From Parabacteroides sp. (GTDB taxonomy: Bacteria; Bacteroidota; Bacteroidia; Bacteroidales; Tannerellaceae), in NCBI GenBank assembly GCA_028689545.1, contig JAQVCX010000002.1:1-64000 (forward strand): 64,000 bases of DNA. The letters are read 5' to 3'. Positions 17,457 to 26,215 of the stretch are shown in pieces. The translations under genes and the position numbers were made by a program. Below the pieces are notes generated by a model. It searched no databases, was not told where the DNA came from, and was given only the letters and a program-made list of their open reading frames with translations. How positions within the stretch are numbered: the stretch's first letter is position 1; each line of letters opens with the position of its first letter.

Positions 17457-18689
17457 ATGTACAGTTTAGCAATACATCTCTACGCTTTTGTAGTCGCTTT
17501 GATCTCGCCTTTCCATAAAAAGGCGAGATTGATGCGATTCGGGCAGTGGAAAACAAATTCCATACTTCGTGAGAAGATCGACCGGAACGCTAAATACATC
17601 TGGTTTCATGCTTCCTCGCTGGGCGAGTTCGAGCAAGGGCGTCCTATGATCGAGAAGATCAAGGCGGAACATCCGGAGTATAAGGTGTTGCTGACTTTCT
17701 TTTCTCCCTCCGGCTATGAGGTACGGAAGAATTATAAAGGAGCGGATGTGATCTGTTACCTTCCTTTCGATACGCCTTTCCGGGTGAATAAGTTCTTGAA
17801 TCTGGCCAACCCGGCGATTGTTGTATTTATCAAGTACGAGTTTTGGGGGAACTATTTGCGTGAGTTGCGGAAGCGGGGAATACCGGTTTATCTCATTTCC
17901 GCTATATTCCGTCCGGACCAACTGTTTTTCCAATGGTTCGGAAAGCCATACCGGAAGATGCTGTCTTGTTTCAATCATCTGTTCGTGCAGGACGAGCGTT
18001 CGATGAAACTCTTGAATGAGTTCGGTATCACGAACGTGACGGTGACCGGCGATACCCGTTTCGACCGGGTGCTGGATGTTCGTAAGCAAGCTCGCGAGCT
18101 TCCGTTTATCGAGCATTTCTTGGAAAGCAAGGATGGTAAGAAGCCGATCGTGATGGTAGCCGGTAGTTCATGGCCACAAGATGAGGCGATCTTTATCCCT
18201 TATTTCCATGAGCATCCGGAGATGAAGCTGATTATTGCCCCGCATGAGATCCACCGGGAGCATCTCCTTTCTATCGAGGCGATGCTAAAACGTCCGTCCG
18301 TCCGTCTATCGGAGGCGCACGAGGATGATCTGGCCGATAAGGATTGTTTGATAATAGACAGCTTCGGACTCTTATCTTCTATTTATCGCTATGGGCAGAT
18401 CGCTTATATCGGTGGAGGTTTCGGGGCGGGTATCCACAATACGTTGGAAGCCGCCGTCTATGGGGTGCCTGTCTTATTCGGTCCCAAGTATCATAAGTTT
18501 AAGGAGGCAAAGGATCTGATCGCCGTAGGGGGTGGTTTCTCCTTATCCGACGAGAAGACCTTTCGTATGAAGATGGATGAATTGCTTTCTAGCCAAGAGA
18601 CCCTTGCCGCTTCCGGAAAAGCCGCCGGCGATTTTGTGAAGGATAACGCGGGGGCTACGGATCTGGTATTAGATTCGATTTCGCTTTAG
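17457..18689 (+). CDS. waaA: 3-deoxy-D-manno-octulosonic acid (Kdo) transferase
   Basis: A 410-residue GT30-family glycosyltransferase that adds Kdo from CMP-Kdo to the lipid A precursor at the inner membrane. A short N-terminal hydrophobic anchor (SLAIHLYAFVVALISP) is followed by the GT-B fold, with WFHASSLGEFEQGRP carrying the catalytic Glu, AGSSWPQDE opening the second lobe, and GGGFGAGIHNTLEAAVYG with GPKYHKFKEA binding the nucleotide sugar. Length is usual. Bacteroidetes lipid A often carries a single Kdo, so a monofunctional enzyme is plausible but cannot be proved from sequence. It is the second gene of the gltX operon. Confidence 0.93.
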   Translation: MYSLAIHLYAFVVALISPFHKKARLMRFGQWKTNSILREKIDRNAKYIWFHASSLGEFEQGRPMIEKIKAEHPEYKVLLTFFSPSGYEVRKNYKGADVICYLPFDTPFRVNKFLNLANPAIVVFIKYEFWGNYLRELRKRGIPVYLISAIFRPDQLFFQWFGKPYRKMLSCFNHLFVQDERSMKLLNEFGITNVTVTGDTRFDRVLDVRKQARELPFIEHFLESKDGKKPIVMVAGSSWPQDEAIFIPYFHEHPEMKLIIAPHEIHREHLLSIEAMLKRPSVRLSEAHEDDLADKDCLIIDSFGLLSSIYRYGQIAYIGGGFGAGIHNTLEAAVYGVPVLFGPKYHKFKEAKDLIAVGGGFSLSDEKTFRMKMDELLSSQETLAASGKAAGDFVKDNAGATDLVLDSISL

Positions 18690-18713
18690 CCGGTTTTTAT
18701 CCTTATCATAAAA

Positions 18714-18748
18714 TAAAGCCGATCTCTCAAAAAGGGATCGGCTTTATT
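18714..18748. terminator. Two-way terminator between waaA and C1 peptidase
   Basis: A 10-bp stem AAAGCCGATC/GATCGGCTTT closes on a loop of about ten bases containing TCAAAAAG. It has T-rich tails on both sides and lies between convergent genes, so it can stop both transcripts. Confidence 0.8.
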
Positions 18749-18762
18749 CTTGAATGACGGTA

Positions 18763-20166
18763 TCAATCCTCTTCGGCGAACATCGGATCCCAAGCGGGAA
18801 GGCGAGTCGGCGTTTGTTTCAATATGTCTTTTATTTGGTTGGTGATATATTTCGTGTTGACAACCAAGCGGAACATATATTCATTGAACCATTGGTCTGT
18901 CATGATGAGGTGACCGGCGTTCGCTCCGGGGCCCCAGCTATTCTCAACCATCCATTTCTTCGGCTTTCCATTCGCGTCGAGGTCTACAGCCATCAAGGTC
19001 ATGGCGTGTGAGGAACCGCTGGCGAATGTCTGGACGCGCTGTTTCTTATCCATGCCGAATGTGGTACCCATCAAGGAACCGTAGTCATAGAAGTTTACAT
19101 CCAGGATACCTCTGTCACGATCGAAGAACTTACCCACGTCGCAAGAGAAATACATCATGGTACTATCCTTGATGGAAGCGATAGCCATCTGTTTGATATC
19201 CTCGATCGGGAGGTTTACGTACGTCCAGTTCTTGCCATCGTAAGCATGACGGTCGTAATCGATCTCATACAACTTATAATAATCGCGGCTCGGATCGTTC
19301 ATCAACATAACGTAGTTGTTTTTCAGATCGTCCCCGATATATTCTTGGAAGAAGGATTGAGGGGTATATTCCTTCGTCTCTACCGGATTCCCTTTAGCGT
19401 CTTTACGAGTCCACGTGAATTTCGTAGGCGGCTCTCCCAAGTTCAATACGAGCATACGGTAAATCGTGCCTAGCATCTCTGTCTTCTTTTTCTCCAGATC
19501 CGCGACCGTTGTACCTTTGACGGTTGCGTGGTCACGAAGTTGCAAGCCGTATTCTTTCAGCTTTAATCCGATCAGGTTGCTCATGCGCCCGGTACTGTTG
19601 CTGCTGTTGGTCTCTACCATGACCTCGGCGGGAACCACGCCATACTTGGTAAGCAGGTCGGAAACTCCCGTGAACTGCCCGCCGTCTCCAATCGGGTTCT
19701 TGAATAACCATTCCACCATCTTGTCGTCCATCGGTTTCAGGCGCGTATCGATGATGCCTTGTAAGAAAAGGTTCGCTTTCTCCAATTGATCCCAGAAGAA
19801 AGAATAATTCTGGGAGAATTGGAATTCCCCCATGTCGTATTTATGGATCGCTTGCGCACGGAATACGTTCAATCCCGTGAAAAGCCAGCAACGCCCCGAG
19901 GAACGCTGGTTGGAGATCCCCTTACTCTCTACCTTATTAGAGAAGTAAGTATCCAAGTTGTTTTTGCTCTCTCCATTAACGGCAAGTTTGTTGATGTCAT
20001 TATTGGTGATCGCGTTGCGGATCGCCTTATCGGCCGGCGTACCTTGATAAGACTGTTTGATTTGCTGCAACATCGCGGGTGAGATGCCTCCACCGCTCTG
20101 TTGCCCGTGAACCGATAGCGTGATACCTAAAGCTAAGGCCGCTATCCATAAACTGTTTTGCTTCAT
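18763..20166 (-). CDS. Exported C1-family aminopeptidase (bleomycin hydrolase/PepC type)
   Basis: A 467-residue papain-fold peptidase with a signal peptide (cleavage after SVHGQ), so it acts in the periplasm or outside. The catalytic Cys lies in SSGRCWLFTGLNVFRA, the His in SGSSHAMTLMAVD and the Asn in MVENSWGPGAN, the order typical of aminopeptidase C and bleomycin hydrolase. Family members usually trim N-terminal residues and form hexamers; the C-terminus is the self-inhibiting arm. It is the last gene of a minus-strand run and is separated from the CBM9-like gene by an AT-rich hairpin repeat. A second, more divergent C1 peptidase lies at 61590. Confidence 0.9.
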   Translation of the reverse strand: MKQNSLWIAALALGITLSVHGQQSGGGISPAMLQQIKQSYQGTPADKAIRNAITNNDINKLAVNGESKNNLDTYFSNKVESKGISNQRSSGRCWLFTGLNVFRAQAIHKYDMGEFQFSQNYSFFWDQLEKANLFLQGIIDTRLKPMDDKMVEWLFKNPIGDGGQFTGVSDLLTKYGVVPAEVMVETNSSNSTGRMSNLIGLKLKEYGLQLRDHATVKGTTVADLEKKKTEMLGTIYRMLVLNLGEPPTKFTWTRKDAKGNPVETKEYTPQSFFQEYIGDDLKNNYVMLMNDPSRDYYKLYEIDYDRHAYDGKNWTYVNLPIEDIKQMAIASIKDSTMMYFSCDVGKFFDRDRGILDVNFYDYGSLMGTTFGMDKKQRVQTFASGSSHAMTLMAVDLDANGKPKKWMVENSWGPGANAGHLIMTDQWFNEYMFRLVVNTKYITNQIKDILKQTPTRLPAWDPMFAEED

Positions 20167-20170
20167 GAGT

Positions 20171-20242
20171 TGTAATTTGTAATTTATAATTTATGAATTA
20201 TGATTTATGTGTCTATGATAAATCATAAATCATAAATCGAAT
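20171..20242. repeat. AT-rich ATAAATC hairpin repeat
   Basis: Copies of the heptamer family ATAAATC/GATTTAT occur in both orientations around a short GTGTCTATG loop, giving an imperfect stem of about 25 bp. It fills the gap between two same-strand genes. The same motif recurs at 51912-51985. Confidence 0.7.
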
Positions 20243-20247
20243 TCGTG

Positions 20248-21366
20248 TTATTTCTTTTTAGCCCATACCAGACCGTCTTGCCGGATACTCCATATCGTAC
20301 CGTCCGGTGCGGGTAGCGATATCTCGTACATGGAAGGGGTGGCATGGATTTCCATTTGATTGGCGATCTCTTGCGGGCATAGCTCGTTTGCCTTCAGGTC
20401 GTTGATGTTGTCGGCATAATGTCCGAAGGTCGCGGCGAACTCGCTTTGGCGATAATATAAGTTGCGCAAGATCCATTTGGTCTCCTCCGCCGGATGCTTT
20501 ACGAAAGGAGTCTCACCTTCTCCCGCTATCTTATCCGATATTTGGACATAGCCCCAGTATTCGGGCATATGGATATTGATCACGCCGGTAGGTGCCCATA
20601 CCCAGTTGTACTCGCGGACCTTACCCTCTCCTTGGATGGGTACTTTCACGTATTTACCGTCTTTCACGTCCGTCGTCCATTCCACGCGGGAGAAGTTCAC
20701 ACGGATCTGCTCACCGATTTCCGGCATTTCTTTTCCTCTGTCCATTTGGTATATGGAGGTCCAAGGGATGAATACCTCTACGCTCCACGATTTATCCGTG
20801 TCTTTCGGGTTATTCAGCGTACCGTCCACGTAAACCGCTGATTTCATTCCGGCGAACTCCCAATTATTCAATACCTTGGGATTGTCTCGGTAGGGGCGGG
20901 TTAAGTACAAGTCCCATTCCGTGCCCAAGGCGTTCACCTCGTATTCCAGGTAATTATGGGTGTCGTTCGTAGGATTCAGGAAGATCTCGAAGTCGTTGTC
21001 CTGGAAGATCACGGCATCGTGCTCCGTGATGGTCGCCCATACGTGAGGCTCCTCCATAAGGACGGCGAAATACATTCCGTTGTCATCGTAAGTCATCTTG
21101 GCCCGGGTCTGGAAGTGAGGGGTCGGGCGTTTGTCTCCTACGATATCCAGGAAGTCGCTGGTCCAAGGCACCGCGTCCCATTCTCCGGGCGATAACTTTC
21201 CGTCGATCTGGATAGGCGTGGGCGCTTTGTAGCAAACATACGTCGGCGGATTGAGCGGTGTTTGCGGTATATAAGAGATGTCCGTGTTTTGCGTACTTGG
21301 TTTCTGTGCGCAAGATAGCAAAAGGAGTGCCGCCAAAGGTGCTGTTGTTAAAATCGTCTTTCTCAT
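20248..21366 (-). CDS. CBM9-like carbohydrate-binding lipoprotein
   Basis: A 372-residue lipoprotein with the lipobox LLLLSCAQ, so the mature protein is lipid-anchored. Residues ~45-260 form a CBM9-like (DOMON-related) beta sandwich: PIQIDGKLSPGEWDAVPW opens the domain and DNDFEIFLNPTNDTHNYLE with WSVEVFIPW follow, as in proteins annotated 'carbohydrate-binding family 9-like'. The C-terminal part ends in a beta-hairpin region (IWSIRQDGLVW). Family members bind sugars or accompany glycan-active enzymes; no catalytic residues are evident. It lies 37 bases after the serine hydrolase stop on the same strand. Confidence 0.82.
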   Translation of the reverse strand: MRKTILTTAPLAALLLLSCAQKPSTQNTDISYIPQTPLNPPTYVCYKAPTPIQIDGKLSPGEWDAVPWTSDFLDIVGDKRPTPHFQTRAKMTYDDNGMYFAVLMEEPHVWATITEHDAVIFQDNDFEIFLNPTNDTHNYLEYEVNALGTEWDLYLTRPYRDNPKVLNNWEFAGMKSAVYVDGTLNNPKDTDKSWSVEVFIPWTSIYQMDRGKEMPEIGEQIRVNFSRVEWTTDVKDGKYVKVPIQGEGKVREYNWVWAPTGVINIHMPEYWGYVQISDKIAGEGETPFVKHPAEETKWILRNLYYRQSEFAATFGHYADNINDLKANELCPQEIANQMEIHATPSMYEISLPAPDGTIWSIRQDGLVWAKKK

Positions 21367-21402
21367 GTGCTTTGATTTTTAGATCGTTTGATAAATGTGT
21401 TT

Positions 21403-22596
21403 TTATTGAAGCAGGTCCATCGCCGCATCCAACCAGGTATTTATATCGTCCGGATAATGCTGGTCCGCGGTGTAGGTATCACTGCGTTTGTGCCCGAGTC
21501 TTACGATCACGGCGTTCTTTTCCGGGAGCGTGAAGACGTATTGTCCCAAGATACCTCTCATATAAGGGACTTTCATCCCTTTATAATCAAGTATCCAGTA
21601 TTGGAATCCGTAACAATGGTTGGGTTTGTCGAGATCCTTATAGATCAGACGGGTATCGGGGCTTGTCGCTTCCGTCAGATAGGCGGGAGAGATCAATTGC
21701 CGGCCATCCCATCGGCCGTTGTTTAGTAATAATTGTCCGAAGCGGGCGAAATCGCGGGCGTTACTGTTGAAGCAACAATAGGCTTTCTCCATGCCCTCTT
21801 TCCGGTCGAGGCTCCAAAGGGCGTTTTCCTCGGCGTGCATCGGGGTCCATAGCTTACGGGATACATAATCGCTTAGTTTCTCGCCGGTAGCTTTCTCTAC
21901 GATAAAACCCAACAGCTGTGTCACGCCGCTTTGGTAGATAAAGTTTACGCCGGGCTCGGCGATCTCTTTCATCCCGAAGGCGATTTCCTGTAGGTCATTG
22001 CCATAATATAGCTTGGTGGTAGGGGAGAACGGAGAGCTGTAGGCCTCGTCGAAATCCACGCCGGCGCTCATGGTCAGCAAATGACGAAGCGTCAAGGGCT
22101 TTCCGTCGTATCCCTTGAACTCCGGGAAAAAGTCGCTTACCGGTTGATCTACATCCCGGATAAAACCGTCATCGATAGCGCAGCCGATCGCCAACGAGAC
22201 GATACTCTTCGCCATCGAGAAGGAGTTGCTATGCGATTCCGGGGAATAATCTTCCCAATATTGCTCGAAAAGTAATCGATTGTCTTGGATGATTACGTAG
22301 GCGACCGTACCCAGCTCCTCGAACCGGGGTAGGTATTTCTCCGGGATACTTCCCGTATTGTAAGCGTCCGATAGTTCCCAGGGGTGGGGCGAACCTGCTT
22401 TCACGAGCCGGTTCTCGAAGATCGGATATTGATCGATCTTGGGTAACAAATGAACGAGGGCCTTGCGTAGATAATGATTGGAGGGTAACGCCAGATATCC
22501 TCCAATCCCTACTATAAAAACAAACACTATCCATCCCACTCTTCGGGACAAACAGTGTTTATTGTTTGGAATCCTATTATTTGAATCATTTTTCAT
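21403..22596 (-). CDS. Serine hydrolase of the beta-lactamase/class C family
   Basis: A 397-residue protein anchored by one N-terminal membrane segment (VGWIVFVFIVGIGGYLAL). The active-site motif S-x-x-K appears as SFSMAKSIVSLAIG near residue 130 and the second motif as YQSG. The fold is that of penicillin-binding and esterase-type class C hydrolases. Its substrate may be a peptidoglycan peptide, a beta-lactam or an ester. The start overlaps the last 11 bases of a 33-codon gene, and no ribosome site is seen upstream, so translation is probably coupled to that small gene. Confidence 0.88.
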   Translation of the reverse strand: MKNDSNNRIPNNKHCLSRRVGWIVFVFIVGIGGYLALPSNHYLRKALVHLLPKIDQYPIFENRLVKAGSPHPWELSDAYNTGSIPEKYLPRFEELGTVAYVIIQDNRLLFEQYWEDYSPESHSNSFSMAKSIVSLAIGCAIDDGFIRDVDQPVSDFFPEFKGYDGKPLTLRHLLTMSAGVDFDEAYSSPFSPTTKLYYGNDLQEIAFGMKEIAEPGVNFIYQSGVTQLLGFIVEKATGEKLSDYVSRKLWTPMHAEENALWSLDRKEGMEKAYCCFNSNARDFARFGQLLLNNGRWDGRQLISPAYLTEATSPDTRLIYKDLDKPNHCYGFQYWILDYKGMKVPYMRGILGQYVFTLPEKNAVIVRLGHKRSDTYTADQHYPDDINTWLDAAMDLLQ

Positions 22597-22687
22597 GTAA
22601 CCACTTTTTGCCCGAAGGGGTGTACGTGTAAATTAAGCCTATTAGACAAATAAACCCGACAACTCCAAGAAAGATTACTAATTCCAT
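22586..22687 (-). CDS. 33-residue single-pass membrane microprotein
   Basis: A short frame encodes MELVIFLGVVGFICLIGLI followed by a polar tail TYTPSGKKWLHEK. It has an excellent ribosome site, AAGGAGG, six bases before the ATG; the site overlaps the end of the DUF6722 gene upstream (stop 1 base before the ATG). Its own stop overlaps the start of the serine hydrolase by 11 bases. One transmembrane helix with a basic cytoplasmic tail is predicted by eye. The tight packing argues that it is translated and acts with one of its neighbours. No named family is recognised. Confidence 0.65.
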   Translation of the reverse strand: MELVIFLGVVGFICLIGLIYTYTPSGKKWLHEK

Positions 22688-22688
22688 A

Positions 22689-22874
22689 TTATTCCTCCTT
22701 ATTTTTAGTTGTTACTAATCTTAAACCAAATAATAATGTGATTAAGCAAACCACACCTCCTATAAGAAAAAGAGCCCATTTATTGACATTTGAACTCATT
22801 ATACCTGCCAAGATTACTCCGGCGAAGACGAGCTTTGATATATCTAATAAATATTTCCCCAATTCTTTTTTCAT
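22689..22874 (-). CDS. Small two-helix membrane protein, DUF6722 type
   Basis: A 61-residue protein with two hydrophobic helices (LVFAGVILAGIM and ALFLIGGVVCLITLLFGL) joined by a polar turn SSNVNKW, and a basic C-terminal tail. It resembles the Bacteroidetes DUF6722 family, which has no known function. It precedes the 33-residue microprotein by one base and the serine hydrolase after that, so the three form a tight unit. The gap of 46 bases to the gamma carbonic anhydrase upstream contains nothing else. Confidence 0.7.
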   Translation of the reverse strand: MKKELGKYLLDISKLVFAGVILAGIMSSNVNKWALFLIGGVVCLITLLFGLRLVTTKNKEE

Positions 22875-22920
22875 AGATACAAATATATGGTTTATAATTC
22901 AAATAATCAAACACATGTCC

Positions 22921-23436
22921 TTATTCTTTATACCAAGAGGAATACATATGGTAGTTCTTGGCTATTTTCTGGTTGATCTCCTTCGCTTGCTCGGGATCTA
23001 CCTTCTTGACGAACTTAGCGGGAACTCCGGCGTAGATACTGCCCGGCTCTACGATTGTCTTGCTTAATACTACGGAACCGGCGGCGATGATCGCTCCCTC
23101 GCCTACTACGGCGTGATCTAATACCACGGATCCCATGCCGATCAAGGCGCCATTGCAAATCTTCGCCCCGTGGATCGTTACGTTATGGCCGATGGATACA
23201 TCATCGCCGATCTCGATCGTCGATTTCTCATATAAGGTGTGAAGTACGGAGCCATCCTGTACGTTCACGCCATTGCCGATACGGATCGAGTTCACGTCGC
23301 CGCGAAGCACGGTGCCAAACCAGATACTGCAACCTTCGCCAATCTCTACGTCGCCTATAATCGTGGCGTTGTCTGCTAAAAAAGTGTCTTTACCGATCTT
23401 CGGGGTAAAGCCACGAACGGATTTAATTAGAGCCAT
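22921..23436 (-). CDS. Gamma-class carbonic anhydrase-like protein
   Basis: A 171-residue left-handed beta-helix protein built from hexapeptide repeats, of the YrdA/PaaY/CaiE group. Repeats run through residues ~15-130 (NATIIGDVEIGEGC, NVTIHGAKICNGALIGMGS). The metal-site His residues of the gamma class are seen in VLHT and in SIGHNVTIHG. The family acts as a trimer and includes true Zn or Fe carbonic anhydrases as well as inactive relatives, so catalysis is likely but not certain. It follows aminopeptidase P with a 14-base gap and is probably in the same transcript. Confidence 0.88.
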   Translation of the reverse strand: MALIKSVRGFTPKIGKDTFLADNATIIGDVEIGEGCSIWFGTVLRGDVNSIRIGNGVNVQDGSVLHTLYEKSTIEIGDDVSIGHNVTIHGAKICNGALIGMGSVVLDHAVVGEGAIIAAGSVVLSKTIVEPGSIYAGVPAKFVKKVDPEQAKEINQKIAKNYHMYSSWYKE

Positions 23437-23450
23437 GTTTATTTAGTTGT

Positions 23451-25238
23451 TTAAATTTCTGTTGTCTTCTCTTTCAGCCAAGTTTTCTCTTCCTCGTTCA
23501 AGAACGGGCTGATCTTATCGTAGACCATTTGGTGGTACTTGTTCAGCCAAGCGTGCTCACGGGCAGAGAGCATGGGGATGATCACCAAGCTCGTGTCGAT
23601 GAAGCAAAGCGTCAGCGTATCGAAGCCGAGGAACTTCCCGAATTCCGTCTCGCTATCCTCACGAACCAAGATCATATTCTCCGTACGGATGCCGTATTCG
23701 CCGGTACGATACATGGCCGGCTCGTCGCTGATCACCATTCCGGGCCTCAAGGTCACCGGGTTCTCCTCCATGCGGATGCTTTGGGGGCCTTCGTGTACGT
23801 TCAGGCAATGGCCGATGCCATGGCCGGTTCCGTGCAAGTAATTGATGCCGGAATCCCATAGCGCCTTACGGGCGAGGATATCGATCTGCGAACCCCGTGT
23901 CCCGGCGGGAAACTTGCTTTTCGCCAAGCTGATCGTCCCTTTCAATACACGGGTGAAATCCTTCTTCATCTGCTCCGTCGGCTCTCCAAGGGCGATCGTG
24001 CGGGTGATATCCGTCGTGCCGTCCAGATATTGCGCGCCGGAGTCGATCAATAGCAATCCCTCCGGCCTCAAGGTAGCGTCCGTCTCCGGCGTAGCGGAGT
24101 AATGAACGATGGCTCCGTGCTCGGCGTAGCCGCAGATCGTGCCGAAGCTATCCATTATATATTGTGGTTGTTCCGCGCGTAAGGCTGTCAGTTTCTCGGC
24201 GGCGCTGATCTCCGTAACCGGAGCTTCTTGCGCCATTTGTTTCTCCAGCCAGATATAGAATCTGGTCAAGGCGACGCCATCTTTTACCACGGCGTTCTGG
24301 AATCCCTTGATCTCGGTCTCGTTCTTGATGCTCTTCAAGTGGTTGGCGGGGGAGATCCCTTCCACGATCGTACAGCCTTGCGGGATCGCGTCGTATAAGG
24401 AGACGTTCGTCTTGCTCATATCCACGAATACCCGGCTGTTTTCCGGCAGGCGTGACAGGTATCTTTGGATCATGGAGTATTCGGCCAGCGTAACCCCTTC
24501 TTTCTTGAAATGCTCGGCGATCTCGGCGGTCAGCTTCTCTGGCTTGATGAACAGTACGCTCTCATCCTCCGATACGAAGGCGTAGCTGACTACGACCGGG
24601 TTGTAGGTCACGTCCGTACCCCGTATATTGAACGTCCACGCGATCTCGTCCAAGGCGGCGAGGATCAGGCAATCGGCACCCTCGCTCCGCAGCCGGTTGT
24701 TGATAAGGTCTAGTTTCTCGTGTACGGAGGCTCCGCTTAATGCTTCCGGCATCTCGAATATCGGGTTTCCGGGGACGGCGGGGCGGTCTTTCCAGATACC
24801 CTCGATCAGGTCGGCGGAGGTATCTAGCTTGATCTCTTTCCGGCTCAGTTTACCCGCCAAGGCATTCGCTTCGGCGGCGCTATAGGTTTGCCCGTCCAGC
24901 CCCACGGCCTGTCCGGCGTGTAGCTCATGCAAGAGAAACTGGGTGATAGACGGTGTCTCGGGGAGGGCCAACTTATAGAGTTCGATGCCGGAATCTTCCA
25001 GCTGGCTGGCCGCTTGCAGGAAATACCGGGAGTCGGTCCATAAGCCCGCCTTGTCCGCGGTGACCACGATCGTTCCCGCCGAGCCCGTGAAGCCGGATAT
25101 CCATTCTCTCGATTTCCAGCGATCGGCCGGATACTCGCTCAGGTGCGGATCGGAACTGGGTATGATGTAAGCGTCAACTTTCTGTTGTCTCATAGCCTCC
25201 CGTAGGGCGGCGATACGTTCAGGAATATTTGTTTTCAT
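23451..25238 (-). CDS. Xaa-Pro aminopeptidase (M24B, aminopeptidase P)
   Basis: A 595-residue cytosolic metallopeptidase that removes N-terminal residues preceding proline. Two creatinase-like N-terminal domains (residues ~5-310; EYPADRWKSREWISGFTGSA) precede the pita-bread catalytic domain. Dinuclear metal ligands are visible: Asp and Asp in LLIDSGAQYLDGTTDITRT, His in HGTGHGIGHCLNVHEGP, Glu in SDEPAMYRTG and Glu in GIRTENMILV. The length and three-domain layout match the eukaryote-like aminopeptidase P1 form seen in Bacteroidetes. A consensus promoter lies 32-62 bases upstream, making it the first gene of a long minus-strand run. Confidence 0.94.
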   Translation of the reverse strand: MKTNIPERIAALREAMRQQKVDAYIIPSSDPHLSEYPADRWKSREWISGFTGSAGTIVVTADKAGLWTDSRYFLQAASQLEDSGIELYKLALPETPSITQFLLHELHAGQAVGLDGQTYSAAEANALAGKLSRKEIKLDTSADLIEGIWKDRPAVPGNPIFEMPEALSGASVHEKLDLINNRLRSEGADCLILAALDEIAWTFNIRGTDVTYNPVVVSYAFVSEDESVLFIKPEKLTAEIAEHFKKEGVTLAEYSMIQRYLSRLPENSRVFVDMSKTNVSLYDAIPQGCTIVEGISPANHLKSIKNETEIKGFQNAVVKDGVALTRFYIWLEKQMAQEAPVTEISAAEKLTALRAEQPQYIMDSFGTICGYAEHGAIVHYSATPETDATLRPEGLLLIDSGAQYLDGTTDITRTIALGEPTEQMKKDFTRVLKGTISLAKSKFPAGTRGSQIDILARKALWDSGINYLHGTGHGIGHCLNVHEGPQSIRMEENPVTLRPGMVISDEPAMYRTGEYGIRTENMILVREDSETEFGKFLGFDTLTLCFIDTSLVIIPMLSAREHAWLNKYHQMVYDKISPFLNEEEKTWLKEKTTEI

Positions 25239-25269
25239 CGCATTTTATTTTAGTCAACATTAATACTCG

Positions 25270-25300
25270 CAAAGTTAATGAATTGTTTAGTTTTCGCAAG
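25270..25300 (-). promoter_or_regulatory. Promoter of the aminopeptidase P operon
   Basis: Read on the minus strand: CTTG (25300-25297), 19 bases, TAACTTTG (25277-25270). Both boxes and the spacing fit the Bacteroidetes consensus. Confidence 0.78.
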
Positions 25301-25461
25301 TTAATGTTTTTTGTAAAAAGTGACCGGACTGCAAGCGGGTCCTGTCGTGAATGATATGTGCCATTTCAGCCTGCTGATTTACGGAGTACACTTAAACGCT
25401 GGGTTTGTTGCATAAGTATATGATTATTAATCCATTCTGTTTACCTGTGGTTTGCTGTATA
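25301..25461. other. Intergenic stretch without a recognised gene
   Basis: No reading frame, RNA fold or repeat is recognised between the aminopeptidase promoter and the repeat array. Confidence 0.5.
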
Positions 25462-25565
25462 ATGTAAAAGCATTTACATCATGATGTAAATGCTTTTACC
25501 ACCTTATGTAACGCCCTTTACCTCTATATGTAAATGGCGTTACCTCTATATGTAAATGGAGCCAC
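25462..25565 (+). repeat. 22-base array, ATGTAA...TTAC type, five units
   Basis: Units start exactly every 22 bases at 25462, 25484, 25506, 25528 and 25550. Each is ATGTAA, a variable 6-base core (AAGCAT, ATGCTT, CGCCCT, ATGGCG, ATGGAG) and TTAC (CCAC in the last), followed by a 6-base spacer (ATCATG, CACCTT, CTCTAT, CTCTAT). Units 1 and 2 form a perfect 36-base palindrome (25464-25499). Units 3 and 4 pair over 14 bp with one mismatch, because the cores of partners are complementary. It lies downstream of the DUF6078 gene. Confidence 0.88.
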
Positions 25566-25600
25566 TATTATATGTGTGTCCCTTCTCGGTAAGGAGCACC

Positions 25601-26044
25601 TTATCCCCAATCATACTCTTCCACGTAAGCGTCGAAGTAGTCATCCAAACGCAGGTTCAATAGCTTGGCGAGAGCTACTACTTCTTCTTGCTCGGCGGGA
25701 GAGAGCAAAGTCTCCCCTTTCCGCTTCTGGTAAAATCTCCGGATGCCCCAGCGACCGATCAAGGTATATCGGAACTTACCCGACATATTGACCGCCAAAG
25801 CCTCCGTCGTACGAAGGAAGCCTTTCGCATAGCGTATCTTTTGATTGGAACGGTAATACTTGCATTTCCCCGCCATCGCCTCTATCGCCCTCTGATGCAA
25901 GGTCGGGGGGAAAAAGACATTCGCCGGAACATGATCGTACGCGGTCCGGCGTAGGCAAGTATCGCTGTTTGGACAGTCCGTCGCCGCGCACAAGCCGAAT
26001 TGAAAGGGTACTTTTGAATAATCGAAGGATGCGTGTTTTGTCAC
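25601..26044 (-). CDS. DUF6078 family protein
   Basis: A 147-residue cytosolic basic protein of a Bacteroidales family without known function. The N-terminal region carries a Cys cluster, CAATDCPNSDTCLRR at residues ~19-33, with a further Cys in GKCKYYRS, which could hold a metal or an Fe-S group. The middle is rich in Arg/Lys (KFRYTLIGRWGIRRFYQKRKG) and the C-terminus is a helical acidic segment ending EYDWG. It has its own consensus promoter 26 bases upstream, and its 3' side is a 22-base repeat array. No operon partner is seen. Confidence 0.75.
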   Translation of the reverse strand: MTKHASFDYSKVPFQFGLCAATDCPNSDTCLRRTAYDHVPANVFFPPTLHQRAIEAMAGKCKYYRSNQKIRYAKGFLRTTEALAVNMSGKFRYTLIGRWGIRRFYQKRKGETLLSPAEQEEVVALAKLLNLRLDDYFDAYVEEYDWG

Positions 26045-26069
26045 AGTTCTTATTTATTTTGATGTTTAG

Positions 26070-26100
26070 CAAAGGTACGATAAATCACTTTCGCCACAAA
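26070..26100 (-). promoter_or_regulatory. Promoter of the DUF6078 gene
   Basis: On the minus strand TTTG (26100-26097), a 19-base spacer and TACCTTTG (26077-26070) match the Bacteroidetes consensus at every defined base. Confidence 0.85.
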
Positions 26101-26215
26101 CGGATAGGTCTGAAATCTGCGAAAAGACCGGGTTTCCTATAGATTCATGAGTTTTAACAGGTATCAAGGAATAATTTACTAGCTTTGTGGAACTAAATAA
26201 GAAGTGCCATAACGA

